Positions 45,436 through 53,716 of a stretch of 64,000 bases of DNA are shown here, in pieces. Under the pieces are notes generated by a model. The model did not search any database. It saw only the letters and a list, made by a program, of their open reading frames with translations, and was not told where the DNA came from. Source of the stretch: Desulfosporosinus hippei DSM 8344 (GTDB lineage Bacteria; Bacillota; Desulfitobacteriia; Desulfitobacteriales; Desulfitobacteriaceae); contig NZ_FNCP01000001.1 in NCBI RefSeq assembly GCF_900100785.1, positions 1 to 64,000 on the forward strand. Direction: 5' to 3'. How positions within the stretch are numbered: the stretch's first letter is position 1; each line of letters begins with the position of its first letter. A program made the position numbers and the translations under genes.

Positions 45436-46263
45436 CTAATTCAGATGATCCATGGTTATTGATCCCAGTTGTCCCATACGTAGATCTCTTAAAAAAATTT
45501 GAGCAGCCTTAAGAGTGTCGATACGCCCACCATGGATCAAGCATCCGCGTTTTCGTCCTATACTTTCTAACGTAACCTCCGGTTCTGAGATTTTGTACCG
45601 TGCCAATGAATCAGGGGAATATTGATTAAACCACTCAATAACCCAACTTGATAATTCCTCAATATCAAACACATCATCTTTTATTGCTCCAAGGGCGGCC
45701 AGCTTTCGGCCCACCTCCAGATCGTCAAATTTTGGCCATAGCATTCCCGGTGTGTCTAACAGCTCTACTCGTTCGTGAATTCTTACCCATTGGTTTCCTC
45801 TTGTAACACCGGGTTTATTACCTACTTTTGCTTGAGCTCCACCAGTCAGCTGATTAATTAAAGATGACTTTCCGATATTAGGAATACCGACAATCATTAC
45901 TCGTATCATCTGTTGACGAATACCCTTTTCAGCTTGTCTTGCCTGCTTAGCAAGAACCATCCGCTCTAATTCCGGTACAATCTGTTTGATACCAACCCCT
46001 GAGGTTGCACTCACAGCATAAACTGGGCCTGATTCTTTTAAGTACTTAACCCATTTCGATGTCCAATTAGGATCTGCTAAATCAGCTTTATTCAATAACA
46101 AGAGTCTTGCCTTACTACCAAGCAATTTATGCAGCATCGGGTTACGACTACTTACCGGTATTCGAGCGTCAGCTAGTTCTAAAACAACATCCACCCACTT
46201 TAGCTGTTCTGTCAAAAGCCGTCTCGTTTTAGCCATATGTCCTGGAAACCATTGAATACTCAT
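45436..46263 (-). CDS. rbgA: Ribosome biogenesis GTPase RbgA (YlqF)
   Basis: Circularly permuted GTPase that helps late 50S subunit assembly. 275 aa. The order of motifs shows the permutation: G4 LNKADL comes first (about 57-62), G5 SATSG next, then G1 GIPNIGKSSLINQL, G2 and G3 LDTPGM. The N-terminal signature is IQWFPGHMAKTRR. It lies between lepB and rnhB as in Bacillus (lepB-ylqF-rnhB). Confidence 0.97.
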   Translation of the reverse strand: MSIQWFPGHMAKTRRLLTEQLKWVDVVLELADARIPVSSRNPMLHKLLGSKARLLLLNKADLADPNWTSKWVKYLKESGPVYAVSATSGVGIKQIVPELERMVLAKQARQAEKGIRQQMIRVMIVGIPNIGKSSLINQLTGGAQAKVGNKPGVTRGNQWVRIHERVELLDTPGMLWPKFDDLEVGRKLAALGAIKDDVFDIEELSSWVIEWFNQYSPDSLARYKISEPEVTLESIGRKRGCLIHGGRIDTLKAAQIFLRDLRMGQLGSITMDHLN

Positions 46264-46307
46264 TTAAATCCTCTTCATTCCTCTACAAACTTTATAGTCT
46301 ATTTAAT

Positions 46308-46832
46308 TTAAATCGCTTTAGATATAAATCTAAAACGATTTAATGGATAGTATACTAACCAGGCCTTACCCAAAAGATATTCTTTAGGAAGGAGGCCCCA
46401 TTCTCTTGAATCTTCACTCTCCCGACGATTATCTCCCAAGACAAAGACTTTACCCTCCGGCACTACCTCTGGGCCATAGGGTGGATAATCCCCTGGCTTA
46501 ACATATGGCTCAGGAATATCATCCCCATTTACAAAAACTTTATTATCTCGTAGTTCTACCGTTTCGCCTTCTGCAGCAATAACTCTTTTGACAAAGGTTC
46601 TCTTTATATCCTTAGGAAAAGCAAAGACAACAACATCTCCACGAGTTGGTGCCCAAAAACGATATGACAAACGATTGACTAGGATATGATCCCCCGGGGC
46701 CATACCCGGTTCCATGGAAGGAGATGGAATTAAATATGGTTGAAATACCCACAAACGAAGTCCCCCACCGATTAAAATTAGTACGCCGATAATTCCTAGC
46801 AGCCATTTTGCCTTTGATCTTTTATTTTCCAT
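46308..46832 (-). CDS. lepB: Signal peptidase I
   Basis: Removes signal peptides from secreted proteins. 174 aa, the short Gram-positive type with one N-terminal membrane helix (residues 9-29). The serine nucleophile is S39 (IPSPSMEPGM) and the general base is K82 (RTFVKRVIAAEGE). The third box is LGDNRRESEDSR. GAGGGG precedes the ATG. A 351-nt gap with repeats separates it from rplS. Confidence 0.97.
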   Translation of the reverse strand: MENKRSKAKWLLGIIGVLILIGGGLRLWVFQPYLIPSPSMEPGMAPGDHILVNRLSYRFWAPTRGDVVVFAFPKDIKRTFVKRVIAAEGETVELRDNKVFVNGDDIPEPYVKPGDYPPYGPEVVPEGKVFVLGDNRRESEDSREWGLLPKEYLLGKAWLVYYPLNRFRFISKAI

Positions 46833-46989
46833 TTTAACGCTCCCCTCTTGAACTACTCTTTAGTATTAACAAGATTCTTCGGAGCATACACAATGAAAGA
46901 TAAAAATCGTTTATAAAATGTTCTCGGGCGGATACTATAAACTATATGTAATGGGAATTATACTCCTGATTTAGTATCAGAGACTTTGC

Positions 46990-47120
46990 TGGCGCCAAAA
47001 ACACTGTCTTTGCACGAATTAACCATCTTGCAACTTTTAGGCGCAGGCGGCCGTTATAGTCCACTTATGCTTAGACCAAGACACTGTCTTCACACGGGTT
47101 AATCCTTCTTGCAGTATATA
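46990..47120. repeat. Two imperfect direct repeats related to the smc-ftsY hairpin repeat
   Basis: AACACTGTCTTTGCACGAATTAACCATCTTGCA-type sequence at about 46998-47032 and its relative at about 47083-47116 share CACTGTCTT, CACG, TTAA and CTTGCA in order. The motif GACCAAGACACTG (47073-47085) and CACACG also resemble the ACCCAAGACGCAGTGTCACACGAG core in the smc-ftsY gap. No ORF is present; the rest of the 46833-47145 spacer shows nothing I recognise. Confidence 0.5.
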
Positions 47121-47145
47121 GGGCAAGTTTATACTTTCTGATAGT

Positions 47146-47174
47146 AAAAAAAAAGAGCCAGATTGCTCCAGCTC
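47146..47174 (-). terminator. Intrinsic terminator of rplS
   Basis: An 8-bp stem with a GCAA tetraloop (GAGCTGGA/TCTGGCTC on the minus strand, two wobble pairs) is followed by a run of nine T residues. It lies 10 nt after the rplS stop codon. Confidence 0.9.
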
Positions 47175-47183
47175 ATTTTTTCC

Positions 47184-47531
47184 CTAGCCGATACGACGGT
47201 CGCGAATCCGAGCCGCCTTACCTGAAAGACCACGTAGATAGTTAAGCTTAGCCCGGCGAACAATACCTCGACGAGCCACCTCGATTTTTTCCAAGCGAGG
47301 TGAATGTAAAGGGAAAGTTCGTTCTACCCCGACTCCAGCGAAGACACGTCGAACTGTAAAGGTTTCACGAATGCCGCCATTCTTCATTGCAATGACAACC
47401 CCTTCGAAAACTTGGATACGTTCACGAGTTCCCTCAACAATACGGACATGTACACGAACTGTATCACCCGGCCGGAAGTTAGGAAGATCCTTTTTCATTT
47501 GTTCTTCTTCAATCATGCGAATATAATCCAT
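47184..47531 (-). CDS. rplS: Large ribosomal subunit protein L19
   Basis: 50S protein at the subunit interface. 115 aa, normal length. It has [40 protein letters not shown] and [20 protein letters not shown]. It is transcribed from its own promoter with a leader of about 75 nt and ends at a strong terminator, so it forms a one-gene unit here. Confidence 0.98.
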   Translation of the reverse strand: MDYIRMIEEEQMKKDLPNFRPGDTVRVHVRIVEGTRERIQVFEGVVIAMKNGGIRETFTVRRVFAGVGVERTFPLHSPRLEKIEVARRGIVRRAKLNYLRGLSGKAARIRDRRIG

Positions 47532-47602
47532 TAAAAAACCCCCCTTCCTTGCCTAGATGTTCATACACTGATTTTCAGCCAGCGGACCATCTATTATCAG
47601 AC
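47532..47602 (-). ncRNA. Probable L19 (rplS) leader RNA
   Basis: The leader between the promoter and rplS has AGATG/CATCT arms enclosing TGGTCCGCTGGCTG and an inner CTG/CAG pair, then the ribosome-binding site. Structured L19 leaders are known in Firmicutes; I match it by position and general form, not by alignment. Confidence 0.45.
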
Positions 47603-47608
47603 CTATTT

Positions 47609-47637
47609 ATTTTATCACAACCAATTATGATATGCAA
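47609..47637 (-). promoter_or_regulatory. Sigma-A promoter of rplS
   Basis: TTGCAT (47637-47632) and TAAAAT (47614-47609) with a 17-nt spacer; TGTGA just before the -10 adds a partial extended -10. Confidence 0.65.
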
Positions 47638-47663
47638 TAAATTTCGATTCGATAGTGTTGTTT

Positions 47664-48221
47664 TTAATGCCCGCGTAAACGATCTAAGATAATTGAAACT
47701 GCAGAACGTACAGATAAGTGATTGTAATCTGTCGGTCCATAAATCGGCTCCAAGATACGATCCATCTTTTCAACATCCTCTTTAAGCAGTCCCCAACCCG
47801 TTCCAAATAATAGCAGAATGGGAGTCCCATTATTCTCTATGTCCTCTCGAAGCTCAGAATAAGCAATGGTATTGGCATATTTTCGTGCATCCGTTGCAAC
47901 CTTTATGGGCCCGACTCCATGTTCTGCTTCGATCTCTTCATAGACTTGATCCAGATCGACTGCAATTTTCACTCGAGAGAATGCTTCCTGACGATCGGGA
48001 TTATACTCTGCCCCATATCCCTCTTGCCAAAAACCCATAATCCGCTTAGCTAAAGCACGCTGAGCTTCTGCAGGATGAACTACATAATATCGTTTTATAC
48101 CATAAGTCGTTGAGCATCTGGCTATATCATGTAAATCTAAATTAGTAATTGAGGTAGCAACTGTCTCCATGTTTTTATTGTAGACAGGATAATGAACTAA
48201 AGCCAAGTAGACATCTGACAT
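47664..48221 (-). CDS. SAM-dependent RNA methyltransferase (SPOUT-like, TM1570 type)
   Basis: 185 aa. It resembles the RNA methyltransferase family seen next to trmD in Thermotoga, Desulfovibrio and clostridia. The landmarks are YLALVHYPVYNKN, HDIARCSTTYGIKRYYVVHP, PILLLFGTGWGLLKED (the SAM-knot-type GTGWG) and the C-terminal NHLSVRSAVSIILDRL. The RNA target is not known. It follows trmD after 50 nt, inside the tRNA/rRNA maturation block, which supports an RNA-modifying role. Confidence 0.8.
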   Translation of the reverse strand: MSDVYLALVHYPVYNKNMETVATSITNLDLHDIARCSTTYGIKRYYVVHPAEAQRALAKRIMGFWQEGYGAEYNPDRQEAFSRVKIAVDLDQVYEEIEAEHGVGPIKVATDARKYANTIAYSELREDIENNGTPILLLFGTGWGLLKEDVEKMDRILEPIYGPTDYNHLSVRSAVSIILDRLRGH

Positions 48222-48271
48222 ATATTAAAAATCACTCCTAACGAACTACTAAAACAGAGACAAACTCTCGT

Positions 48272-49084
48272 CTATTTGTTCCTATTTGAAGATCGCCTCT
48301 GTCGTTTTGGTGGAGGGGAAAGGTGCTGCCATTTCCTACGCCATCTGGCAAATTCCTCGTGTTCCAGGGTAAGTTCCTCTAATAATGAATAATCATCCAG
48401 GCCAAACTCCAGGTTCTTGATTAGATCTGGGCGTCTTAAAAATGTTCGCCTGAGCGACTCTTTTCTCCTCCAGCGCTTTATCTGGGCATGATGGCCAGAT
48501 AACAAAACCTCCGGCACCATACGTCCTTCAAAGTCCGCCGGACGAGTATACTGAGGGTATTCCAACAACCCTATACTGTGCGAATCCTCCTCAGCAGATA
48601 CCTCTTCTCCTAGAACACCAGGAATGAGCCTCACTACGGCATCAATCATTACCATGGCAGCTAGCTCTCCTCCTGTTAAAACATAGTCCCCTAAGGACAC
48701 TTCCTCATCCGCCAACTCGCGAATGCGTTCATCAAATCCTTCGTAATGCCCACACATAAATACAAGCTCTTGATGAGTAGACCACTCTTCAGCTTTCTTT
48801 TGATGAAACACATGTCCCTGAGGAGACATAAGGATTAACTTCCGATCATGACTAACCTGAGGCAAATCTCTTATAGCTGCAAAAATCGGTTCAGGCTTTA
48901 AGAGCATTCCTGCTCCCCCTCCATAGGGAATATCATCAACATTTTTATGCTTACTAACTGCATAATCACGAAAGTTAACCAAGTTAATCTCTACTAAACC
49001 AGCTTCTTGCGCTCGTTTTAGAATACTTTCATTTAAAGGAACAAACATTTCTGGAAATAGGGTTAAAATTGTTATTTTAATCAT
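48272..49084 (-). CDS. trmD: tRNA (guanine-N1-)-methyltransferase
   Basis: Makes m1G37 in tRNA and so prevents +1 frameshifting. About 270 aa. The SPOUT knot is visible in [15 protein letters not shown] and [20 protein letters not shown]; the C-terminal domain has [14 protein letters not shown] and [20 protein letters not shown]. The start is ATG 49084, eight nt after GGAGG; the upstream in-frame codons to 49117 lack such a site. Confidence 0.97.
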   Translation of the reverse strand: MIKITILTLFPEMFVPLNESILKRAQEAGLVEINLVNFRDYAVSKHKNVDDIPYGGGAGMLLKPEPIFAAIRDLPQVSHDRKLILMSPQGHVFHQKKAEEWSTHQELVFMCGHYEGFDERIRELADEEVSLGDYVLTGGELAAMVMIDAVVRLIPGVLGEEVSAEEDSHSIGLLEYPQYTRPADFEGRMVPEVLLSGHHAQIKRWRRKESLRRTFLRRPDLIKNLEFGLDDYSLLEELTLEHEEFARWRRKWQHLSPPPKRQRRSSNRNK

Positions 49085-49150
49085 ATGTAGATATCCTCCA
49101 GCAAAGTCATGGCTCAATATGTCGTTTGCAATTCTTGCGATTCGGACTCC

Positions 49151-49648
49151 TTAATCTCGAAGCCCGGGTGGAAGAATAACATCCATGCGCCGTCCAGAGA
49201 CGTCAACATTCTTTACAACACTTTTAAGAGCCGGAATGCATAGTTCTTCTTTAACCCCTTTAACGATATAAACGTCGTTTGCTCCAGTTTCCAAAACTTG
49301 GCTGATAGTTCCCAGTAATACATCTTCTTCATAAACCTGCATTCCCTCAAGCTCAAAATAATACCATCCCTCTTTAAGAGGTAGCACTTCTGAGCGATCA
49401 ATCCGAACTTCACACCCTCGGTATTTTTCCGCTTGATCCGCAGTAGCTATTCCCTCAACCGCCAGCAATACAAATTCCATTTGTAAACGGGCTTCGATAA
49501 CTTTAAAGCGTTGATTGGTCGTCCCACTCCGCAAAATAACTTCCTGCAGTTTAAGAAATCGTTTAGCGTTATTAGTCAACGGATAGACCCTTAACTCCCC
49601 GCTAATTCCATGCGGACGCAACACTTCTCCAATCAGTACTTCATCCAT
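49151..49648 (-). CDS. rimM: Ribosome maturation factor RimM
   Basis: Binds S19 and helps 30S head assembly. About 165 aa from ATG 49648, with AAAGGGG upstream. The frame is open further to 49813, but that part overlaps khpA and is not conserved-looking. The RimM domain has VLIGEVLRPHGISGELRVYP; the PRC-barrel follows with GWYYFELEGMQVYEED and PALKSVVKNVDVSGRRMDV. Confidence 0.95.
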   Translation of the reverse strand: MDEVLIGEVLRPHGISGELRVYPLTNNAKRFLKLQEVILRSGTTNQRFKVIEARLQMEFVLLAVEGIATADQAEKYRGCEVRIDRSEVLPLKEGWYYFELEGMQVYEEDVLLGTISQVLETGANDVYIVKGVKEELCIPALKSVVKNVDVSGRRMDVILPPGLRD

Positions 49649-49715
49649 AATCCCAGCCCCTTTCAGGTTATAGATAGGTTTAAAACGTTGAGAAGGGCAA
49701 AAGCCCTTCTCAACG

Positions 49716-49955
49716 TTATTGATCAATGTCCATATGAACTCGGCGCCCATCTTTAACGGCGGCCGCTTTAACCAGCGTACGAATAGCGTTTGCGATCTTC
49801 CCTTGTTTCCCAATCACTTTCCCCATATCATCAGGTGCGACTGTGAGCTGTAAATGCACACTCTTTTCAGTCTCCGTTTGAACAACGAGAACTTGGTCTG
49901 TCTGATCCACTAACGCTTTCGCGAGGATTTCTACAAGTTCCTTCACAGGAACCAC
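49716..49955 (-). CDS. khpA: KH-domain RNA-binding protein KhpA (YlqC)
   Basis: 79 aa single KH-domain protein; in Firmicutes it pairs with KhpB/EloR and affects cell elongation and small-RNA metabolism. The KH GxxG loop is GKVIGKQGKIANAIRTLV. Its place between rpsP and rimM is the conserved one. Confidence 0.94.
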   Translation of the reverse strand: MVPVKELVEILAKALVDQTDQVLVVQTETEKSVHLQLTVAPDDMGKVIGKQGKIANAIRTLVKAAAVKDGRRVHMDIDQ

Positions 49956-49971
49956 CCCCCAAACTCTACAC

Positions 49972-50238
49972 TTAGTTCTTGGACTCGTGGAATTTGGTTA
50001 AGATACCAGCTTGACTCAGCAAAGACTTTGCAGTATTTGAAGGCTGAGCTCCAGTTGATAACCATTTCATAGCCTTTTCCTCATCAATGTTCAGAACTAC
50101 AGGACTTTTTGTTGGATCGTAATATCCAATTTGTTCAATGAAACGACCATCACGGGGAGCTTTAGCATCAGCAATTACCATACGGTAGAAAGGATTCTTT
50201 TTAGCACCCATGCGGCACAGACGAATTTTTGTAGCCAT
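49972..50238 (-). CDS. rpsP: Small ribosomal subunit protein S16
   Basis: 88 aa. The signature is [20 protein letters not shown], then [18 protein letters not shown] precedes the ATG, and a TTCG-type repeat lies directly upstream of that site. It starts the rpsP-khpA-rimM-trmD string, 208 nt after ffh. Confidence 0.97.
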   Translation of the reverse strand: MATKIRLCRMGAKKNPFYRMVIADAKAPRDGRFIEQIGYYDPTKSPVVLNIDEEKAMKWLSTGAQPSNTAKSLLSQAGILTKFHESKN

Positions 50239-50253
50239 GTTTTCACCTCCTCC

Positions 50254-50290
50254 AGTTCGAGGTTCGTAGTTCGAAGTTCGAGGTTCGAAT
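50254..50290. repeat. TTCG-type short intergenic repeat, rpsP copy
   Basis: AGTTCGAGGTTCGTAGTTCG followed by AAGTTCGAGGTTCGAA; five TTCG units at 6-8 nt steps. It begins about 16 nt upstream of the rpsP ATG. A second, shorter match (ATCGAATTCGAGGTCCGAAG) lies at 50418-50437 at the other end of the same spacer. Confidence 0.7.
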
Positions 50291-50394
50291 GTTTGTCATT
50301 CTAGATCTCACATCGCCCATTTACCCCTAGATTAGCTAACTAGACTTTAAGACAGAGTATTTAACTCGATTAAAGTAAGTTTATTATATAAACA

Positions 50395-50411
50395 ACGCTA
50401 GAATATAGCGT
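50395..50411 (-). terminator. Weak hairpin downstream of ffh
   Basis: ACGCTA/TAGCGT arms with a 5-nt loop, followed on the minus strand by TGTTTATAT. It is a possible weak terminator 36 nt after the ffh stop. Confidence 0.35.
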
Positions 50412-50446
50412 GTGTCCATCGAATTCGAGGTCCGAAGCCCCCCCCC

Positions 50447-51805
50447 TTACACCGTCGGGAACGGAAATTTCGGTTTCTTACCCTTCTTGCCCTTTTTTCC
50501 GCCTCCAAGCATACCCATGCCGCCACCTGAAAATTGCTTCATCATCTTTTGCATTTGTTCAAACTGCTTTAAGAGACGTCCTACGTCTTGAACTGAGGTT
50601 CCGCTTCCTTTAGCGATTCGTTTTTTACGTGAATCTTTTATAATTGCTGGCTTCCGGCGTTCTTCTGTCGTCATCGACCGGATAATAGCTTCAATATGTG
50701 CAGTGTCTTTTTCATCTATATTAACATCTTTTAACTGTTTCCCTACTCCGGGAATCATTTCTAAGATTGAGGAAAGAGGGCCCATTTTTTTCATCTGCTG
50801 CATCTGATCAAGAAAATCGTCAAGAGTAAATTCCTGTTTGCGCAGCTTTTGTTCCATTTCTTTGGCCTTTTTCTCATCAAAAGATTCCTGAGCCTTCTCA
50901 ATTAAAGTAAGAACGTCACCCATTCCCAGAATTCTGGAAGCCATACGATCAGGATGGAAAGCTTCAAGGGCATCCATCTTTTCCCCGAGGCCAATAAATT
51001 TAATGGTGCACCCAGTCACTGCTTTGATCGAAAGAGCTGCGCCCCCGCGAGTATCTCCATCTAACTTTGTGAGAATTACACCATCAAGCCCGAGGTCTCC
51101 GTGGAAGGACTCAGCTACATTAACCGCATCTTGTCCTGTCATAGCATCTACAACCAGCAAGATTTCGTGAGGTTTGACAGACCCTTTAATATCCCGCAGC
51201 TCGCCCATCAATTCTTCGTTAATGTGCAAACGTCCGGCTGTATCAATTATGACCACATCTTGTCCATTCTGATTGGCATAGGTAATACTCGCTTTAGCAA
51301 TATCTCTCGGATTTTCCTCTCCCATAGAAAAAACCGGCACATTCAGTTGAGCTCCTAGAACCTGCAACTGTTTGATCGCGGCTGGACGGTAGATATCGCA
51401 TGCAACAAGCAGAGGATGTTTCCCTTGTTTCTTAAGCATGTTGGCCAACTTAGCTGCGTGAGTAGTTTTTCCCGCTCCTTGAAGACCAACCAACATAATC
51501 ACTGTAGGAGGCTTTGAGGCAATCAAGATTTTACCGGATGCCCCTCCCATAAGGTCGATCATTTCTTCATGTACAACTTTAATAACATGTTGTGCCGGTG
51601 AAAGAGATTCTAGGACTTCTTGACCAATTGATCGTTCCTTTACTTTGGCAACAAAGTCCTTAACAACTTTAAAGTTAACATCCGCCTCCAATAAAGCAAC
51701 ACGAACTTCACGCATAGCCTCGTTGACATCTGCTTCCTTTAACTTGCCCTTTCCTTTAAGCCTCTTAAATGTTTCTTGGAGTTTTTCGCTTAGTCCTTGA
51801 AACAT
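50447..51805 (-). CDS. ffh: Signal recognition particle protein Ffh
   Basis: GTPase that binds signal sequences of nascent membrane proteins and the 4.5S/6S RNA. 452 aa. The N domain is followed by the G domain with GLQGAGKTTHAAKLA, DTAGRLHINEEL and TKLDGDTRGGAAL. The Met-rich M domain ends with FEQMQKMMKQFSGGGMGMLG and a Lys-rich tail. It follows ylxM by about 90 nt. The stop codon is followed directly by nine G residues. Confidence 0.98.
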   Translation of the reverse strand: MFQGLSEKLQETFKRLKGKGKLKEADVNEAMREVRVALLEADVNFKVVKDFVAKVKERSIGQEVLESLSPAQHVIKVVHEEMIDLMGGASGKILIASKPPTVIMLVGLQGAGKTTHAAKLANMLKKQGKHPLLVACDIYRPAAIKQLQVLGAQLNVPVFSMGEENPRDIAKASITYANQNGQDVVIIDTAGRLHINEELMGELRDIKGSVKPHEILLVVDAMTGQDAVNVAESFHGDLGLDGVILTKLDGDTRGGAALSIKAVTGCTIKFIGLGEKMDALEAFHPDRMASRILGMGDVLTLIEKAQESFDEKKAKEMEQKLRKQEFTLDDFLDQMQQMKKMGPLSSILEMIPGVGKQLKDVNIDEKDTAHIEAIIRSMTTEERRKPAIIKDSRKKRIAKGSGTSVQDVGRLLKQFEQMQKMMKQFSGGGMGMLGGGKKGKKGKKPKFPFPTV

Positions 51806-51894
51806 GCCTGTCCTCGCTTTCGATTTGATCCACTTACAAATATCTCTACATAGCCTGTGTTTAATTACAAGGCTTTGTCTTTTAGCTTCTGATA

Positions 51895-52263
51895 TTAGAT
51901 CGCTGAGATCTTGACAAAAACATCTTCAATCATCATCCGGATTTTAAGATGTCGCTCATAGGCTTCCTGACAGGAAAAATCCTGTTCTTTTAGTTCTTCC
52001 AAAACGCTCTGAACTTCAAGCAGCTTCTCCCGTTCAGTCCAAAACCTCTGGACGAGCCCTAGTTTATCCTCGTATTCTGTGAGGATCCTTTCAGTACGTT
52101 TGAGCAAATCATGTATAGCCTGACGGCTTATATTTTCAACTTCAGCAATCTCAGTCAACGAAAGATCTTGCTGATAGTGAAGGTCCCAGACATTTCTTTG
52201 CTTATCTGTTAGCAGCGGGCCATAAAAATCAACTAAGAGAGCCCTTTTGGCGAGTTTCTCCAT
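51895..52263 (-). CDS. ylxM: YlxM family putative helix-turn-helix protein
   Basis: 122 aa, with a sigma-70 region-4-like helix-turn-helix: LTDKQRNVWDLHYQQDLSLT then EIAEVENISRQAIHDLLKR. In streptococci YlxM interacts with the SRP pathway. Its C-terminal half is helical and charged. It is first in ylxM-ffh with a very good promoter upstream. Confidence 0.93.
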   Translation of the reverse strand: MEKLAKRALLVDFYGPLLTDKQRNVWDLHYQQDLSLTEIAEVENISRQAIHDLLKRTERILTEYEDKLGLVQRFWTEREKLLEVQSVLEELKEQDFSCQEAYERHLKIRMMIEDVFVKISAI

Positions 52264-52273
52264 GGCAACCCCC

Positions 52274-52295
52274 TGTAAAGCGTTTTTACTTTACA
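52274..52295. promoter_or_regulatory. Palindrome at the ylxM transcription start
   Basis: TGTAAAG (52274-52280) and CTTTACA (52289-52295) lie where the promoter below would start transcription. On RNA this is a 5'-terminal hairpin; on DNA it could be an operator, possibly for YlxM itself. Confidence 0.5.
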
Positions 52296-52300
52296 ACGGA

Positions 52301-52329
52301 ATATTAGACTAAATTCTTTTCTTTGTCAA
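52301..52329 (-). promoter_or_regulatory. Sigma-A promoter of ylxM-ffh
   Basis: A perfect TTGACA (52329-52324) and TAATAT (52306-52301) with a 17-nt spacer, starting only 7 nt after the mtaD stop codon. It is the best-matching promoter I found in the window. Confidence 0.85.
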
Positions 52330-52335
52330 GTGTTA

Positions 52336-53640
52336 TTACTTAACATTCAATTCAAGCTCAATTCGCTTTGCTCTCATCTCTGCTTCTTGACAAATTTTGC
52401 TTAAATCCAAGGTTAATAGTTTACGCTCTTCCATCAGTAACTTTCCATCTACCATCACCGTTCGGACATCACCGGCATGGGCCGAATAAACCAAGTGGGC
52501 GGGAATCGAAAAACGCGGATAAAAATGAGCTTGATCCATATCGATTGTGATCAAATCCGCCTTAAATCCCGGAGCTAATACTCCGACATTTTCAAATCCT
52601 AAAGTTTGCGCACCACCAACTGTTGCCATTTCCAGAACCTCATAAGCGGGAAGTGCAGTTGGATTAACCTTAAGTTTTTGTTGGAAGGATGCTGAGCGCA
52701 TTTCTCCAAATAGATCAAGATTGTTATTACTTGATGCACCGTCCGTTCCAAGGCCTACGACAACTCCCTGGGATCGCAGTTCAGTAATAGGTGCTGTTCC
52801 ACTGCTCAACTTCATATTACTTTCCGCATTATGGGCTACGCAGACGTTTTGGCGATGAAGTATTTCAATATCCTGTTGAGTTAAATGCACACAATGGGCG
52901 GCCACGACGTGCCCACCAAATAGCCCAAGTTCATCTAGCCATTGGACGGGGGTTTTCCCATATTGTTCTTTCAGTATATTAACTTCATCTTGAGTCTCCG
53001 CTACATGAATATGAATCCCTACATTTAATCCGTCGGCTTCCGCTTTAACTTTCTTCAGATACTCTGCAGAGCAAGTATAAGGGGCATGAGGACCAAACAT
53101 GATGCTGACTCTGCCATTACCTGCTCCGTGATATTGGCGAACCAGTCCGATATTCTCTTGTAAGGCATTATCCCCGTTGGGCCCATTACCGATTAGTCCT
53201 CGAGAGAGAACAGCACGAGTTCCCGCCTGAAGGACTGCCTCAGCAACCCGCTCCATTGAAGCATACATATCCAGCATCGTCGTAGTTCCGGAGCGGATCA
53301 TTTCACAAAGCGCCAATAAAGTACCCCAGTAAATATCCTCATCCGTCAATTTATCCTCGAAAGGCCACACCTTCTCATTTAACCAAGGCATTAGCGGCAA
53401 GTCATCTGCATAGCCCCTGAGAAGCGTCATCGCAGCATGAGTATGAGTGTTAATCAAGCCGGGCATAACCACGTCATTTGGTAGTTCCAAAATCCGATCA
53501 GGTACAAACCCCTCTGGAGACGAGCCTTTCTCACCTACTGAAACAATTAGATCATCTTCTATACAAATCTCTCCCTGAGGAAAGAACGCATCCGCTCCGG
53601 TCATGGGTAAAATCATAGCACGAATTAGAATTTTAGACAT
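52336..53640 (-). CDS. mtaD: 5-methylthioadenosine/S-adenosylhomocysteine deaminase
   Basis: Amidohydrolase that deaminates MTA, SAH or 5'-deoxyadenosine to the inosine analogues. About 434 aa. The metal ligands are the HxH of GLINTHTHAAMTLLRG, His in HIHVAETQDEV, VVAAHCVHLTQ and Asp in GLGTDGASSNNN. The start is ATG 53640, about 9 nt after AAGGAG; upstream codons to 53670 are unlikely to be used. It follows mtnA and mtnP, so MTA has two possible fates here. Confidence 0.94.
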   Translation of the reverse strand: MSKILIRAMILPMTGADAFFPQGEICIEDDLIVSVGEKGSSPEGFVPDRILELPNDVVMPGLINTHTHAAMTLLRGYADDLPLMPWLNEKVWPFEDKLTDEDIYWGTLLALCEMIRSGTTTMLDMYASMERVAEAVLQAGTRAVLSRGLIGNGPNGDNALQENIGLVRQYHGAGNGRVSIMFGPHAPYTCSAEYLKKVKAEADGLNVGIHIHVAETQDEVNILKEQYGKTPVQWLDELGLFGGHVVAAHCVHLTQQDIEILHRQNVCVAHNAESNMKLSSGTAPITELRSQGVVVGLGTDGASSNNNLDLFGEMRSASFQQKLKVNPTALPAYEVLEMATVGGAQTLGFENVGVLAPGFKADLITIDMDQAHFYPRFSIPAHLVYSAHAGDVRTVMVDGKLLMEERKLLTLDLSKICQEAEMRAKRIELELNVK

Positions 53641-53716
53641 TGTCTTCCGTCTCCTTACAGCCATCATCAAGAGTTTAAAGATTAACGGCGTAGACTATGG
53701 GATTACTCCCATTAAT

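Noticed and set aside
49649-49813. Longer RimM with 55 extra N-terminal residues
   Set aside because: The extension overlaps khpA, has no homology-like pattern, and a proper ribosome-binding site precedes the internal ATG at 49648.
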